Positions 36,960-46,552 of a DNA stretch of 64,000 bases are shown one piece after another. Within the stretch, counting starts at the first letter, position 1. Each line of letters opens with the position of its first letter. The position numbers were made by a program, and so were the translations under genes. Below the pieces are notes generated by a model, which ran no database searches, had not been told where the DNA came from, and saw nothing but the letters and a program-made list of their open reading frames with translations. This DNA is from Tremella fuciformis (taxonomy: Eukaryota > Basidiomycota > Tremellomycetes > Tremellales > Tremellaceae). Location of the stretch: NCBI GenBank assembly GCA_032768795.1, contig CP136490.1, positions 7,812,001 through 7,876,000 of the forward strand. The letters run 5' to 3'.

Positions 36960-37604
36960 TCATGCCGAGCGCTCTTGTTCCTCGATAGGGCCATAGAGGT
37001 CTGCGTCTGGCTCCGAGTCGAGGCAGGGGTCATCCGCTGATTCGGGAGGATAAGGACTGGATCGAAGTACTTCTTCGCAGTGTGACGTCCAGGCTTCATA
37101 TCGCTGGACAGCCCGCTCCATTGTCAGCCTGCTCGACCGGCATATCTCTTCCGTGCGCGCCACATTTTCCTGGGCACTCGCGCTGAGGGGCGAGCGGGCG
37201 ATCAGGAGGGCGGAGTACAGATTGACCGCTGACATGTGCGTTTCCAAAGCGTTTTGGGCTCCCGCAATGGCGCCACTCGCCTCTGCGTACATGCTGTCGA
37301 GAATTGACGCACATCTCAGCTGATCCTGTGTTTTATTCGCGTTGGGGAGTCCCATGCTGCCCCGGGTCCGCATGTGAAGTCGATATAGGGCAGCCTGCCA
37401 GCCTGAGGCGACGAGAGCTATCGACTGACCTTGGGAAGCTCCAAGTCCAAAACCGGGAAGAGGTGGCGCTCCTGAAAGCGAAGCCGGATAGGTGACGTTG
37501 TTAGTCGCTCCCCATTGTGTGAGGCTGGTCAGAACTGTAGGCGAGCCTGTGTCAGACTGCCTCAGGGTGCGGTAGTCGTCGAGAGCGTCGCTGGGTCCTG
37601 ACAT
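36960..37604 (-). CDS. Orphan array gene 4, helical protein (214 aa)
   Basis: Intronless; ATG at 37604 (MSGPSDALDDYRTLRQSDTG), TGA at 36960-36962. A Gly/Pro-rich stretch (LSGAPPLPGFGLGASQGQS) separates the N terminus from a helical core with LRCASILDSMYAEASGAIAG, AQNALETHMSAVNLYSALLI and RSSRLTMERAVQRYEAWTSH. The tail is acidic (DDPCLDSEPDADLYGPIEEQ). The pattern of two helices followed by a helix with A-x-x-RY recalls array genes 2 and 8. An AT-rich run (AACAAATAAATC, 37630-37641) lies about 30 bp upstream of the ATG. No known domain. Confidence 0.7.
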   Translation of the reverse strand: MSGPSDALDDYRTLRQSDTGSPTVLTSLTQWGATNNVTYPASLSGAPPLPGFGLGASQGQSIALVASGWQAALYRLHMRTRGSMGLPNANKTQDQLRCASILDSMYAEASGAIAGAQNALETHMSAVNLYSALLIARSPLSASAQENVARTEEICRSSRLTMERAVQRYEAWTSHCEEVLRSSPYPPESADDPCLDSEPDADLYGPIEEQERSA

Positions 37605-38233
37605 CCTCGACAGTCGGGAGTGGGCAGAATGAACAAATAAATCAAGAGGCAAGGGCGCGGTAAGAATGCAATTGCTTTGTCGCTGCCTCATACATCTGCA
37701 GCCTGGCACAATCGATCGCCTGCGTCATCGCAGACTCTTACTGTGCCCCTCAGAGCGCTTCATCAGTTTCAACATTGAAATCGTTTTGAGCAATATATGA
37801 AGGCATCCCTTTGTCAGTCCACCGACCACTTTCTCGATATTGTGTGTCAGGAGCATGTGTCGGTCCAGTGAGGGATGGGATCACTCGGTCGACAGCTGGC
37901 CGCACTCCCCAACGAACCCCTCGACGCCTCAGCTCTGTCTCGTGTCTCGGAGGGAATAGGGAGCCGCGCAGATGATCCTCATGAATGTAGGCAGTACATA
38001 CTGTACTGTACGTATCAGACAGCCTGTGCCCCCGACAGTCCCAACAACCACGAACGCTCCCTTGCAAATTACCCCACTATATATCATTGGAGCCCTCCCC
38101 GACCTCGCCAAGGGACAGTATCCCGTCAAGCTGTGCCAAAAGCCGATGGTGTCGGAGCGTTTTCGCGATGGCTGAGAGGAAGCACGTAGCAGATGCATAC
38201 GATGAGACTGTCAAGGAGGAAATGAAAACGAGG
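37605..38233. other. Spacer between array genes 4 and 5
   Basis: About 630 bp, the longest spacer in the array. Short open frames on both strands do not resemble the family. No gene supported. Confidence 0.4.
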
Positions 38234-39007
38234 TCACAGAGGCGCGTAGGAGGATCCACTCGCGCACTTAACTTCCGGTCCCCATCCCTCGTTGGTCTCC
38301 TGTCTTCCGGCCATAGACACCGAAGGGCCCCATCCTTCATGGAGCTCCGCCGATGGACTGGACGCGCATCGTGCAAGCCGCGCGGCCGCAGGTCCGCTGA
38401 GTGACCACGAATCATTGTACCGTTTTTGCGAAGCCCAAAACATGTCATTAGTTTGATGCAGCATCCTCTCAATCTGCCTGAATGCTGTCTCTACCGCTTT
38501 GAGCTGCTCTTGCGCAGCTCCAATTGAGGCCAGCACATCCGTTTCGATCATCCGGCCACTGCTAGCACCCTCCAGCGCCGTACGATACACGGCAAGTGCG
38601 TCTAAAGACGCCTTGGCTAACGCGGCCAAAGCTGTCGCGCCGTTCGCTTGATCTTCGCTCATCTCATTGATTTCTTGCATAAATGACTGGATAGCCTCGG
38701 AGTCAAAGTCGTTCTTCTTGAGGAAGTTCTGGTGACGAAGAGCACGGCAGTACACGATCGGATTCCGAGTACGCAAGAAGTTGTCCATGAAGTCGCAGAA
38801 CTCCAAGCATGATCTCAGATGTTCAGCTGTGTAGAAGGGCAAGCCCTCGGGCGAAAATTCCGCCTCGAGAGTCGGTGATGGCATCCAGTCGAACACAGAC
38901 TCGTACTCTTGTCCTGTGTCTACGGTGGAGCGATTCGCGAGCGTCCGGGCCGCAAATGAGATAGCTTCAGCAACGCCCTGGGCACCGGTTCTTGTATCTT
39001 CCGACAT
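38234..39007 (-). CDS. Orphan array gene 5, helical protein with WGP tail (257 aa)
   Basis: Intronless; ATG at 39007 (MSEDTRTGAQGVAEAISFAA). Core helices include YTAEHLRSCLEFCDFMDNFL, SEAIQSFMQEINEMSEDQAN, GATALAALAKASLDALAVYR and AAQEQLKAVETAFRQIERML. The tail contains EGWGPSVSMAG and EGWGPEV and ends SGSSYAPL. Array gene 7 has closely similar tail pieces (RWGPSASATG, EWGLSVSGSSY), so these two are probably the closest relatives in the cluster. Upstream lies a 20-bp motif also found upstream of genes 7 and 8. A TATATA run lies about 80 bp upstream of the ATG. No known domain. Confidence 0.72.
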   Translation of the reverse strand: MSEDTRTGAQGVAEAISFAARTLANRSTVDTGQEYESVFDWMPSPTLEAEFSPEGLPFYTAEHLRSCLEFCDFMDNFLRTRNPIVYCRALRHQNFLKKNDFDSEAIQSFMQEINEMSEDQANGATALAALAKASLDALAVYRTALEGASSGRMIETDVLASIGAAQEQLKAVETAFRQIERMLHQTNDMFWASQKRYNDSWSLSGPAAARLARCASSPSAELHEGWGPSVSMAGRQETNEGWGPEVKCASGSSYAPL

Positions 39008-39395
39008 ATTATGACGTGGTAGCTTGTTGAGTCAGTCAGGAGTGGGAGTCCAGGGGGGAGGTGAGCACCGAGCTACCTGACGCTATATACTGATGCATCA
39101 GTCGCTCTAATGACGGATATGGCGTTATCGGGCACAAGAGAGGATGAAAGGAGTACTGATACGGCGGTTGCGGAGACGTCGGACCCATCATCTTTCGAGG
39201 CGTCCGTCAATTGTCAAGGTGGGCAAAGAAAGGACTGCATACGCGTCGATTGACATGTCGTCATACGCACGGAGACTATCTGTCGTCTCACCGGGATCCC
39301 TTACTGACGCTGCTCACGGGCGAAGGCGCGGACATAACGAGCCGTCGGCCCCGCCTGGGAAGAGGTTCGTTCTCGTGCTGGCTTGCGCCCGATCC
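39008..39395. other. Spacer between array genes 5 and 6
   Basis: About 390 bp. It contains CTATATACT near 39083-39091 and the shared upstream motif at 39255-39274. Confidence 0.45.
39255..39274 (-). promoter_or_regulatory. Shared upstream motif, copy at array gene 5
   Basis: Plus-strand ATGTCGTCATACGCACGGAG, 248 bp upstream of the gene 5 ATG. It differs at one base from the copy 277 bp upstream of gene 7 and matches 15 of 20 bases of a copy upstream of gene 8. In gene sense it contains ATGACGACAT, which includes a TGACG half-site of the ATF/CREB type. Confidence 0.5.
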
Positions 39396-39944
39396 TCAAG
39401 CAGCTGAGCCTTGCTCAGTGATTGTCTCGGATCCGGAACGCCTGGAAAAGTCGTGCGGAGTCTCTTGGACATCTGGCTCTTCTGTAAAGTTTGAGATCCA
39501 ATCGTAGTAATTCTCTAGAGCACGGGTGAGCTTTGCATCGCTCAGTCCACAGGCATCCACTGGACCCTGGGACCCGCAATAAGCATGGTCCGCAGATGCG
39601 CAAGATTTCCTCGCTGCATCAAGCTCCTCGAACTCACGGGTCACTCGCACGAACCGCGCGTCCATTCCCGACAGCCATTGGGGCCCAAACTCAGTATCAT
39701 GAGCAGCGGAGGCTGACAGGTCCGCTCGCAAGCGATTGTAGCCTCGAGTGAATTGATCTTGCTCGCTCCTCAGCTCAGTCTGGATACTCCCTGCGAGCAC
39801 CTGCACCCCATTCCCGAGGGCATCACGGTGCTGAGCATGGGCGGCCCGGGTTCGGGCGAAACTGCTGTTTTTCGCTTCCACCCTTGTCGTGCTGGCCTCG
39901 GACCTTGACTTGCTCAGCCTGGAGGGGTGGTGTCGTTCAGACAT
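39396..39944 (-). CDS. Orphan array gene 6, helical protein (182 aa)
   Basis: Intronless; ATG at 39944 (MSERHHPSRLSKSRSEASTT). The N terminus is basic and Ser-rich, unlike the acidic starts of the other members. The core reads RTRAAHAQHRDALGNGVQVL, ELRSEQDQFTRGYNRLRADL, then DARFVRVTREFEELDAARKS and LTRALENYYDWISNFTEEPD. The final ALENYYDW recalls the closing AVRYNQLLQEYY of gene 2. The shortest acidic tail follows. The TATA-like 11-mer shared with gene 2 lies 63 bp upstream. No known domain or targeting signal. Confidence 0.68.
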   Translation of the reverse strand: MSERHHPSRLSKSRSEASTTRVEAKNSSFARTRAAHAQHRDALGNGVQVLAGSIQTELRSEQDQFTRGYNRLRADLSASAAHDTEFGPQWLSGMDARFVRVTREFEELDAARKSCASADHAYCGSQGPVDACGLSDAKLTRALENYYDWISNFTEEPDVQETPHDFSRRSGSETITEQGSAA

Positions 39945-40424
39945 GCTTGGTCGTGGAATGAAAGCTTTGGTTAGAGGACGATATGATCTTCACTGCACCT
40001 TTTCCCCGCCTTTTATCCGCCGAGCCCGGTGAAGCATTCGACGCCAATCATTGCATATGTCGGGAAGAAGGCAGAAAGGATCATTTCATCAGCTGGACCA
40101 CTGTAATCTATTTTCCCACTAACACGCAGTATCCCTTTGACGCATACATGCTGATGCGCTGGTAATGAAATGGGCGCGCTGCAACACCCTATCAATCAAG
40201 GCCGCGCGGTCATGTACCGCCGCCAATTGTAGCAGGAAAGCACAGCCAGCAAAGTGATGTACCGTACATATTGTACATATATATCCACTCACACGTGCTG
40301 GAGTACGAGTCGAGAGATAAGGCCAGAGAGAACGTGTCTTGGGCGAATGCATGCAGGAGAGAATACTCCGCGCCCTATGCTAGCGCACGGAACAGTCTAC
40401 AGCAAGAGAAACCAAGCCAGGCGA
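39945..40424. other. Spacer between array genes 6 and 7, with TATA-like site
   Basis: About 480 bp. Contains the CGCCTTTTATC copy and, near 40257-40285, an AT-rich alternating run (TGTACCGTACATATTGTACA then TATATATCC). Confidence 0.45.
40007..40017 (-). promoter_or_regulatory. TATA-like element of array gene 6
   Basis: In gene sense GATAAAAGGCG, 63 bp upstream of the ATG at 39944; identical to the copy upstream of array gene 2. Confidence 0.5.
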
Positions 40425-41174
40425 TCAATGCGTCTCGGAGGAGTAGCTGCTGCCCGAAACACTAAGACCCCATTCCGCGTTCTCTCCGTCCATGCCAGTC
40501 GCCGAAGCAGACGGTCCCCATCTTGAAAGGGACAGCTCTCGCGCGGTAACCCCATCAATCACCGCCTGTATTTCCCCCATTCGTGCCGCATACAACGCCG
40601 CGACGGTCCTGAGGGCATCTCCGGCCCTCAGGTGAGCTCTCATATATGCATCCTGGGCACTTTTGAGTGCATCTTCACACGTCACCTTGGGGTCGTTCGC
40701 CTCCCAGATATGTCTCTCACCACGCACCACTTCGCGCAGGGTGGAGCAGTAATGGTCGAGAGCCCCTTTGTAGGTGACAGTGACGCGTGTCAGATCTTCC
40801 AAGGTCTTCATCAAGCCGTCACACAGTCCCTCATCGATTGGCGTCCAGGCGCTGCAGGGCGTTGTCCGCGGTGCTCGAAGGCTTTCAACGGTATCCAAAA
40901 TATTGGTGCGGGCTCTCTCAGTGATAGAGTCGAGAGACCCGCGCAGTTCTCCTTGGCCCCGCAGTACTTCAAGCAATGACGCGGGGGGCAACGCTCGCTG
41001 TTCGCTCCTGGTCACGATGGGCGGGGTATAGGAGTTTTCCGGTGGCGGCATTATGTCGCGACCCCAGGTCTGCTCCGGTCGGGTGTAGCGGCCAGGGACG
41101 TTCCTTGGCTCCGGCGTCGCCCATTCCATGTGTGAAGTAGCGATGGAGTTGTCAAACTCATGGTACTCTGACAT
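40425..41174 (-). CDS. Orphan array gene 7, helical protein with WGP tail (249 aa)
   Basis: Intronless; ATG chosen at 41174 (MSEYHEFDNSIATSHMEWAT); the open frame extends further but only from a GTG. The N-terminal 75 residues are Pro-rich and disordered. Core helices include LLEVLRGQGELRGSLDSITE, LMKTLEDLTRVTVTYKGALD, YCSTLREVVRGERHIWEAND and ALKSAQDAYMRAHLRAGDAL, then VAALYAARMGEIQAVIDGV. The tail has RWGPSASATG and EWGLSVSGSSY, shared in order with gene 5. It lies 277 bp downstream of the shared upstream motif. No known domain. Confidence 0.72.
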   Translation of the reverse strand: MSEYHEFDNSIATSHMEWATPEPRNVPGRYTRPEQTWGRDIMPPPENSYTPPIVTRSEQRALPPASLLEVLRGQGELRGSLDSITERARTNILDTVESLRAPRTTPCSAWTPIDEGLCDGLMKTLEDLTRVTVTYKGALDHYCSTLREVVRGERHIWEANDPKVTCEDALKSAQDAYMRAHLRAGDALRTVAALYAARMGEIQAVIDGVTARELSLSRWGPSASATGMDGENAEWGLSVSGSSYSSETH

Positions 41175-41581
41175 GATTGAAGCTTGTAGGTTGGGCACAA
41201 GAAAGTCGCTTTAAGCAAATGGAACAGGTAAGCAGAGTTGGTTCAGAGCGTGTTTGTGTGTGTGAAGGTGAAAGCCCACGGACAACTCTGGCGATATTTA
41301 TGTGTCTGCCTCACGGGGACGGAGTGTATGATATTGCGCCGTCTCTCGCGAGCAGTTTGTGATCAAAGGTATGTCTGGACCCTCTGAGCCCTCTTGTCTT
41401 GTGGAAGACGTAGCGCTGTTTGCAGAAGATGCTGAAAGGAGACTCCCGATATGTCGTCATGCGCACGGAGCTCCTCCCTCGTCTCAGCTCACTTCCTCGA
41501 CGTATATCTCTCGTCATGCAAAACAAATTGGCCTCGCCGCCGCTCACGACCTCATGCATCTATGTCCGTCTAATCATCGCT
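41175..41581. other. Spacer between array genes 7 and 8
   Basis: About 407 bp with the shared upstream motif at 41451-41470. Similarity to the gene 5 upstream region continues weakly for a further 16 bp ending in TCGTCTCA. Confidence 0.45.
41451..41470 (-). promoter_or_regulatory. Shared upstream motif, copy at array gene 7
   Basis: Plus-strand ATGTCGTCATGCGCACGGAG, 277 bp upstream of the gene 7 ATG; one mismatch to the gene 5 copy. Confidence 0.5.
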
Positions 41582-42217
41582 TCAGCGCGCAAGGCTACCG
41601 CCCGGCCAAGCTTGCGCCACGAGCCGCCCCACCTCGGTCGCAGTCCCAGAGGGGGCAAAATCCCCGGGGACGACATCGTGCACATCGGTCTGCATCAAAC
41701 GCACGTACCTTTCATGCAGCTCCGTGACCCTCCAGACACTGCGCGCATAGTGGCTCTCGACACTGTCGACCTGCTCCTCCGCCAGTCGCTTGGTGGCCCG
41801 TCTCTCGTCCGCTGTCATGACGTTGCGCTCATCAATGAGCAGGGCAATACTGTCTACGTAAGACGCGATAGCCGCGAGGTAAGCCGCTTTGCAGGCCTCG
41901 AAATCCTCAGCGACCTCGCCTATCTCCTCGCACAGGGCATTGTACGTCTCCGTCCACAGACGTTCGGGTCCGTCTGGTACGGTCCGCATCTGCTTGTCCC
42001 ACTCGTCCACCTCAGTCCTGGTCTGCTGGATTCCTGTGGCCAGCGATTGATATCGGACGATATCCGTGAGTACCTCTTCGACGAATCTGTCGCCTTGGCT
42101 TGGGAAGTCGGTGTCATTTGTAGCTGTGATGAGCGTGTCCTCTGTCTCGACAGAGGGTCCGAAGCTCATAGTCCCGTAAAACTCGTCGATCCCGCTGAGT
42201 TGGTCGTCGTCACACAT
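41582..42217 (-). CDS. Orphan array gene 8, acidic helical protein (211 aa)
   Basis: Intronless; first in-frame ATG at 42217 (MCDDDQLSGIDEFYGTMSFG). The open frame continues ten codons upstream from a GTG and then meets a stop. Core helices: FVEEVLTDIVRYQSLATGIQ, RLWTETYNALCEEIGEVAED, FEACKAAYLAAIASYVDSIA, ERRATKRLAEEQVDSVESHY, RSVWRVTELHERYVRLMQTD. This aligns well by eye with gene 2 across about 90 residues, notably ETYNAL/ETYSAL and the following Tyr positions. The tail is short. A diverged copy of the shared upstream motif lies 204 bp upstream. No known domain. Confidence 0.72.
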   Translation of the reverse strand: MCDDDQLSGIDEFYGTMSFGPSVETEDTLITATNDTDFPSQGDRFVEEVLTDIVRYQSLATGIQQTRTEVDEWDKQMRTVPDGPERLWTETYNALCEEIGEVAEDFEACKAAYLAAIASYVDSIALLIDERNVMTADERRATKRLAEEQVDSVESHYARSVWRVTELHERYVRLMQTDVHDVVPGDFAPSGTATEVGRLVAQAWPGGSLAR

Positions 42218-42420
42218 ACTTGCAAAAGCGCTGTTGCTGCTCGACACAACCCTATGCTGCTAGATATGATATTGTCGTCCTGTACGCACTCGTAGCTTTA
42301 TGGCGAGCTCAGGGCGGATCAAAGGATCGCCAATGTCGCCATTGCTGCTCTGAGACATAAAGGTCGTCAACGAATACATGCAAACACGTCGTGAAAGAAC
42401 ATCCGAAACCACATATCGAT

Positions 42421-42440
42421 ATATCGTCATGAGCACGCAC
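42421..42440 (-). promoter_or_regulatory. Shared upstream motif, diverged copy at array gene 8
   Basis: Plus-strand ATATCGTCATGAGCACGCAC, 204 bp upstream of the gene 8 ATG. It matches 16 of 20 bases of the gene 7 copy and keeps the TCGTCAT core. It also lies just downstream of the RING gene stop. Confidence 0.35.
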
Positions 42441-42501
42441 AACCCGTCCATATTACCTCGACCCAACTCCGCTGCACAACGTGTCTAATCTGTGGATCCT
42501 C

Positions 42502-45354
42502 TTATGCCATCCAGACGGGCATCGCATCCGCCTGCGATCGACTCCAGACGAACCGAGTGAGGATAGCGAGCGCTGCCAAGTCGCGTCGACACATGGGGCA
42601 CGAGCCGGCCCCGGTATTTGGCTGACTAAGCCAGGTCTTCACGTCAGCGTGGTCTGGAATCGGTGGCCTGCGAAACTCACATCCAGACAGTCCTGGTGAT
42701 ACATGTGCTTGCACGGCGTCACTGCCACAGAAGTCAGGTCTTCATACTGCCCCAGTCAGCTTGACATCTGATACCAGAAATGTACCCACCTCATCGTGAC
42801 ACACAGCGCAGCAGGCATCTTTGACCATGCCGGACGCCTGCTCGTCCATCTTGCCCCAAAGCGTCGTTTCAATGACTTTGGCAGCCAAAACTCTACGTGT
42901 GGGCCCGCTGAGCCTTCCACACTGCTTCTTGATGATAGTGTACACCTCCTGCTTCTGCTCGGTCGTCATGTCCTCCTTGATCTGCAAGATCTCGCCAGCA
43001 CTGCGAGTAGAGTGCCCTTGGAAAGGGTATTGATGGTGACCCAACCCATTGTATATTGCCGAGGGCGGCGGTAGCTGCTGTCCTCCGGCCTGTTCCCGTC
43101 GCTGCCGTACAGCGCTGAGAATTTCCGGGAAACGCTGCTCATCGTCGAGGTCTTGAGGGTTTATTTGTCCTAGCGGGTCGACATCCTCCATGATGCGTCG
43201 CAAGTAGGCTGCACGTCTGACTTGCCCCAGGTCGACGCCTAGGTCAACTTGGTCTGCCATGATAGACTCCGGCGTAGGGATGTGATCCTCCAACCAAGGT
43301 GCTGCGGTGTTCAGTGTCAGCGGGGGGTACGCTGTCTGTTCGGGTTCTTCACGCTCGCGGACCAAACGCTCAAGAACACCGAATGCGCGGTCGACAGAAG
43401 CGAGATCGTTTGCCCTACGTCGAGGCCCGCCAGCGATCGGCACCTCGCCCCATCTGATGTTTGGGGTGTCGGAACCGGGAGGCCTAGGCGAGTAGGATCG
43501 ATTGTTTTCATTAGCGATCCGGCCCGGATGTGAAGGAGGGTCGAGTGCGCGCCGCCACGGTGGAAGCGCTGCTGGCGCCTCAGGCAGGATGCGCCTACCG
43601 ATCGCTTCGTTGACAGTGCGGTTCCAGGACCCGATATCTTCCCGGGGCCCGCCTATATACCCGTCTTCGGCCTCCGGCATGTAAGCGAACATAGGTTCGT
43701 CCTCATGGTCCTCCTGAGATGAGCCCGAGCTGGTGGTGGCGTCGATGTCCATTGAGAGACTGCGTGTTGTCGAAGCCGTTGCGTGAGTGGAGACAGCGGG
43801 AGGAGCCTCCCACAGCCTAGTGGGAGGAGCCTCCCACAGCCTAGTGGGAGGCGCCTCCCACAGCCTATTGAGGCGAGGGAAGTCGTCTCGTTCGTGGACC
43901 ATCTGGTTGCTCCACTCGTTCTGTGGCGGTAAATCGACCACGGCGCCAACCCGGCTTGCCCGATAGGCGTCTCCTTGAGTTCGCAGCGCGTCGAGCTCAG
44001 ACAGTCGTTCTCGATGATGCTCTCGCCAGGCCGTGCCTACACTCGTCGAGCGGCGAAGTGGTTGAGATGTGAGAGACTCAGGTCGGTATGACATGGGCGG
44101 GACAGGCGGATAGTCGACACGATAGGCGATACCGGTGCCAAGCGCATTGTGAGTCCAAACAGTGGGCCAGGGGGTGTACTCGCGAGGCGGGGGAACGGTC
44201 GAAGCAGAGGAGACGGGCGGCACGGAGTTGGTGCCGGGCTGAGGGTAGCTGCTGATGCCTGCAGGGGTGGGATTACGCAGATGCCAGCTCAGCTCGGAAA
44301 AGAGTTGAGGCGGGGTATCCCGGGTTGGTACATGCCGGGTTGCATCACTGAGTTGACCGGGCTCTTCCAGACGTGGTGGCTGACTGAGACGCGGCAGCAT
44401 GGGTCCAGGACGGAAGGTGGCCGAGCTGCTGCCGATTGGCGGCGGCGAGAGACGTCGAGGTTCAGGCAAGAGGCGAGAGACATCGAGCTCTTGGACGCGA
44501 GACCGGACGCGGTCCGATGAAGAAGTAGGAGATTGAGGGTTCCGGCGGACAAGAGGGTCAAAGCGCCTGCGAATCGGGCCGACCTCCGAGCGCGCTTCGC
44601 CAGGTGCGTCTGCTGGGATAGCAGTGCTCGAGCTGGCACTTGCGCTTGCGATGGGTGGGCCGTCCGTCATGAAGTCTTGCCTGGGGTAACGGGCGTTGGG
44701 CGCATGGCGACTGCACCTGTCGACGCCGAGCTCGTTGTAGACCGAGGCCGAGGACACCTCGCGCTCAAACTCGGCCAGGTGGGGCGGGTCGGGCTCGGAC
44801 CTGCGCACGATGGACAGAGGACGGCGTCGTGCACGAGGCGGGGAGGTAGTCGAGGGCGTGGGACCGCTGTGAAGACGGGCGGGAGGGTCCACTCGATACG
44901 GACTGGCGGAGGAGCCCGCAATGGAGGGCAGGTCGACCGAGTGCGTGCGAGACGGCAGAGCCCTAGAGCTCGAGGCGACCGGGAGGGCAGACGAGTCCTG
45001 AGTTGATGCTAGGGAATGCCCGAGCAAGTCGGCTGTGTGAGGGAACGACTTGGGCCGGAGTGGCGAGCGCCCGCCCGATCCAGGTGTATCGGTCTCCCCA
45101 TCAGCAGCCGTCCCGACGGGCGTGACGAGCGTGAAGTTAGTCGAGGGAGTACGGGCAGTCGTGAGGGGCGGAGGACTCTGCCTGAGCGTCGCAGAGAAGG
45201 GCGAGGTGCTCGCAGTGGCCGACATGGCGGGTGCAGAGAGACCCGGGATGGGGATGGCGCCCGTGATCTGCCTTGGGGGCGAGAAGGGGTTATCGATGTC
45301 CGCCGAGGGGCGGTGGTGGGAGGAAGGGTGGACGACGATCGGGGGAGGCGGCAT
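42502..45354 (-). CDS. Large disordered protein with C-terminal RING-H2 finger
   Basis: ATG at 45354 (MPPPPIVVHPSSHHRPSADI), two introns near the 3' end (43 and 44 nt), TAA at 42502-42504; 921 residues. The first 750 residues are Pro/Ser/Arg-rich and disordered, with a three-copy RLWEAPPT repeat in the middle. The C-terminal RING reads CCAVCHDE, then after an intron PCKHMYHQDC, then after the second intron GSCPMCRRDL: C-x2-C, C-x-H-x2-H-x2-C, C-x2-C. Both introns fall inside the RING. This suggests an E3 ubiquitin ligase; the target is unknown. It borders the orphan array, and its last 60 residues follow the finger with no further motif. Confidence 0.85.
43801..43872 (-). repeat. Three tandem 24-bp copies encoding RLWEAPPT
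   Basis: Units 43801-43824 and 43825-43848 are identical; 43849-43872 differs at a few bases. The repeat is in frame within the RING-protein gene. Confidence 0.9.
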
Positions 45355-46552
45355 GTCGTCAGGCGCGCAGCGAAGCACCGCGGGTTGATGTGATCAGAGA
45401 TCGAAGGACCCGGTGGGAAGTGTGCAAGCTGGGGAGGGTGTCTGCGCCTGCTGTTGGGTTGGACAGTCGCCACCAGTCAGCGCGCGTTCTTTATATGCAG
45501 CGAGCGCAACAGAGTTGGGGCTGTCGGTCCACGGCGCTTTGTCCGGCCGAGGTCAAGCTGAAACGAATGGCGGGAGGTGCAGAGCCAGCACAGGCATTGC
45601 CACCCGCACCGCGCACCGACGCACCGCTGGGGTTGGATGTGAGAAAGGAAGTGTCCGAGAATCAAGGTGTGCGGTGCGGCGGGTGTGGAGCGACACCGCT
45701 TTGACGGCGACGGTGGGTGGTGGTGGTGATGATGTGAGAGGAAGACGAGGAATGCGCGGGTGATGAATGGTGGGTGGTGGGAAGCGAGCACTCACCCGTG
45801 CCCAGCCAGAGTTAGAGCCCTCTTATCTCCCGGATGGGCCCGGGTGCTGAGTAGGTTCACAGAAGACTATGTATCAGCACAAGAAACTATTGCGAACGTG
45901 CCAAGCGACGCCTCGAGGATGAGAGAAGCAAAGAAGGAAGGAGAAGGGGAAGGGAACGACGGTCGACCCACACGACCCGTTGCCCGCCGCGCTGTAGCGC
46001 TATCGTCCCGAAGGGATCAAATGGCCAGAGAAGCGAGACGAAAGCCGGTTGCCCTTGCCGCCTCGATGCCCGAAAGGCGTATGGGTCGGTGGACCGAGTA
46101 TCGCGGTGTCCCAGACAGTGCTCGACGCGAGAGAGGTAGGTAGGGAGAAAGTGTGAGAGAATAGAAGGAGAAGGACAAGTCGGTGCATTGATCATCAAGA
46201 CTGGTAAATCGGTAGAGTGCGAGGGAACCGTGACTGGCCGAACACAGCCGAGCCTTGGCCGAGGTGACATTGACTTCTGCTCGGCTAAGTAAAATTCCAC
46301 CCACTCTGTCCCTCACCGAGCTTCTGATAGACTTGATTCGCTATGCATCTGTACAAATTGGTACAAGGGGCTGTGGACCCATGAGACGGCGCTGGGTGCA
46401 TCCAAAAACAGCTATAACGCTCAAAGCGGTAGACGGTAGGCGGGGTGGTGTCTCGCCAAAAGTCACAAGTGATTATGGCAGAATATGAGGTGATGCCACG
46501 GGGTGGAGGCAATTACACTACACGAATATGGATTCGTATGTCAGAGGCTGCT
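45355..46552. other. Intergenic: RING gene promoter and IMPDH 3' end
   Basis: About 1.2 kb. Open frames on both strands are short and overlapping and look like chance. No RNA gene or repeat was recognised. Confidence 0.4.

Noticed and set aside
37750..38067. Possible extra array gene between genes 4 and 5
   Set aside because: The translated sequence lacks the helical pattern and acidic start of the family.
33399..42217. Reading the array as secreted effectors
   Set aside because: None of the eight proteins has a hydrophobic signal peptide at the chosen ATG.
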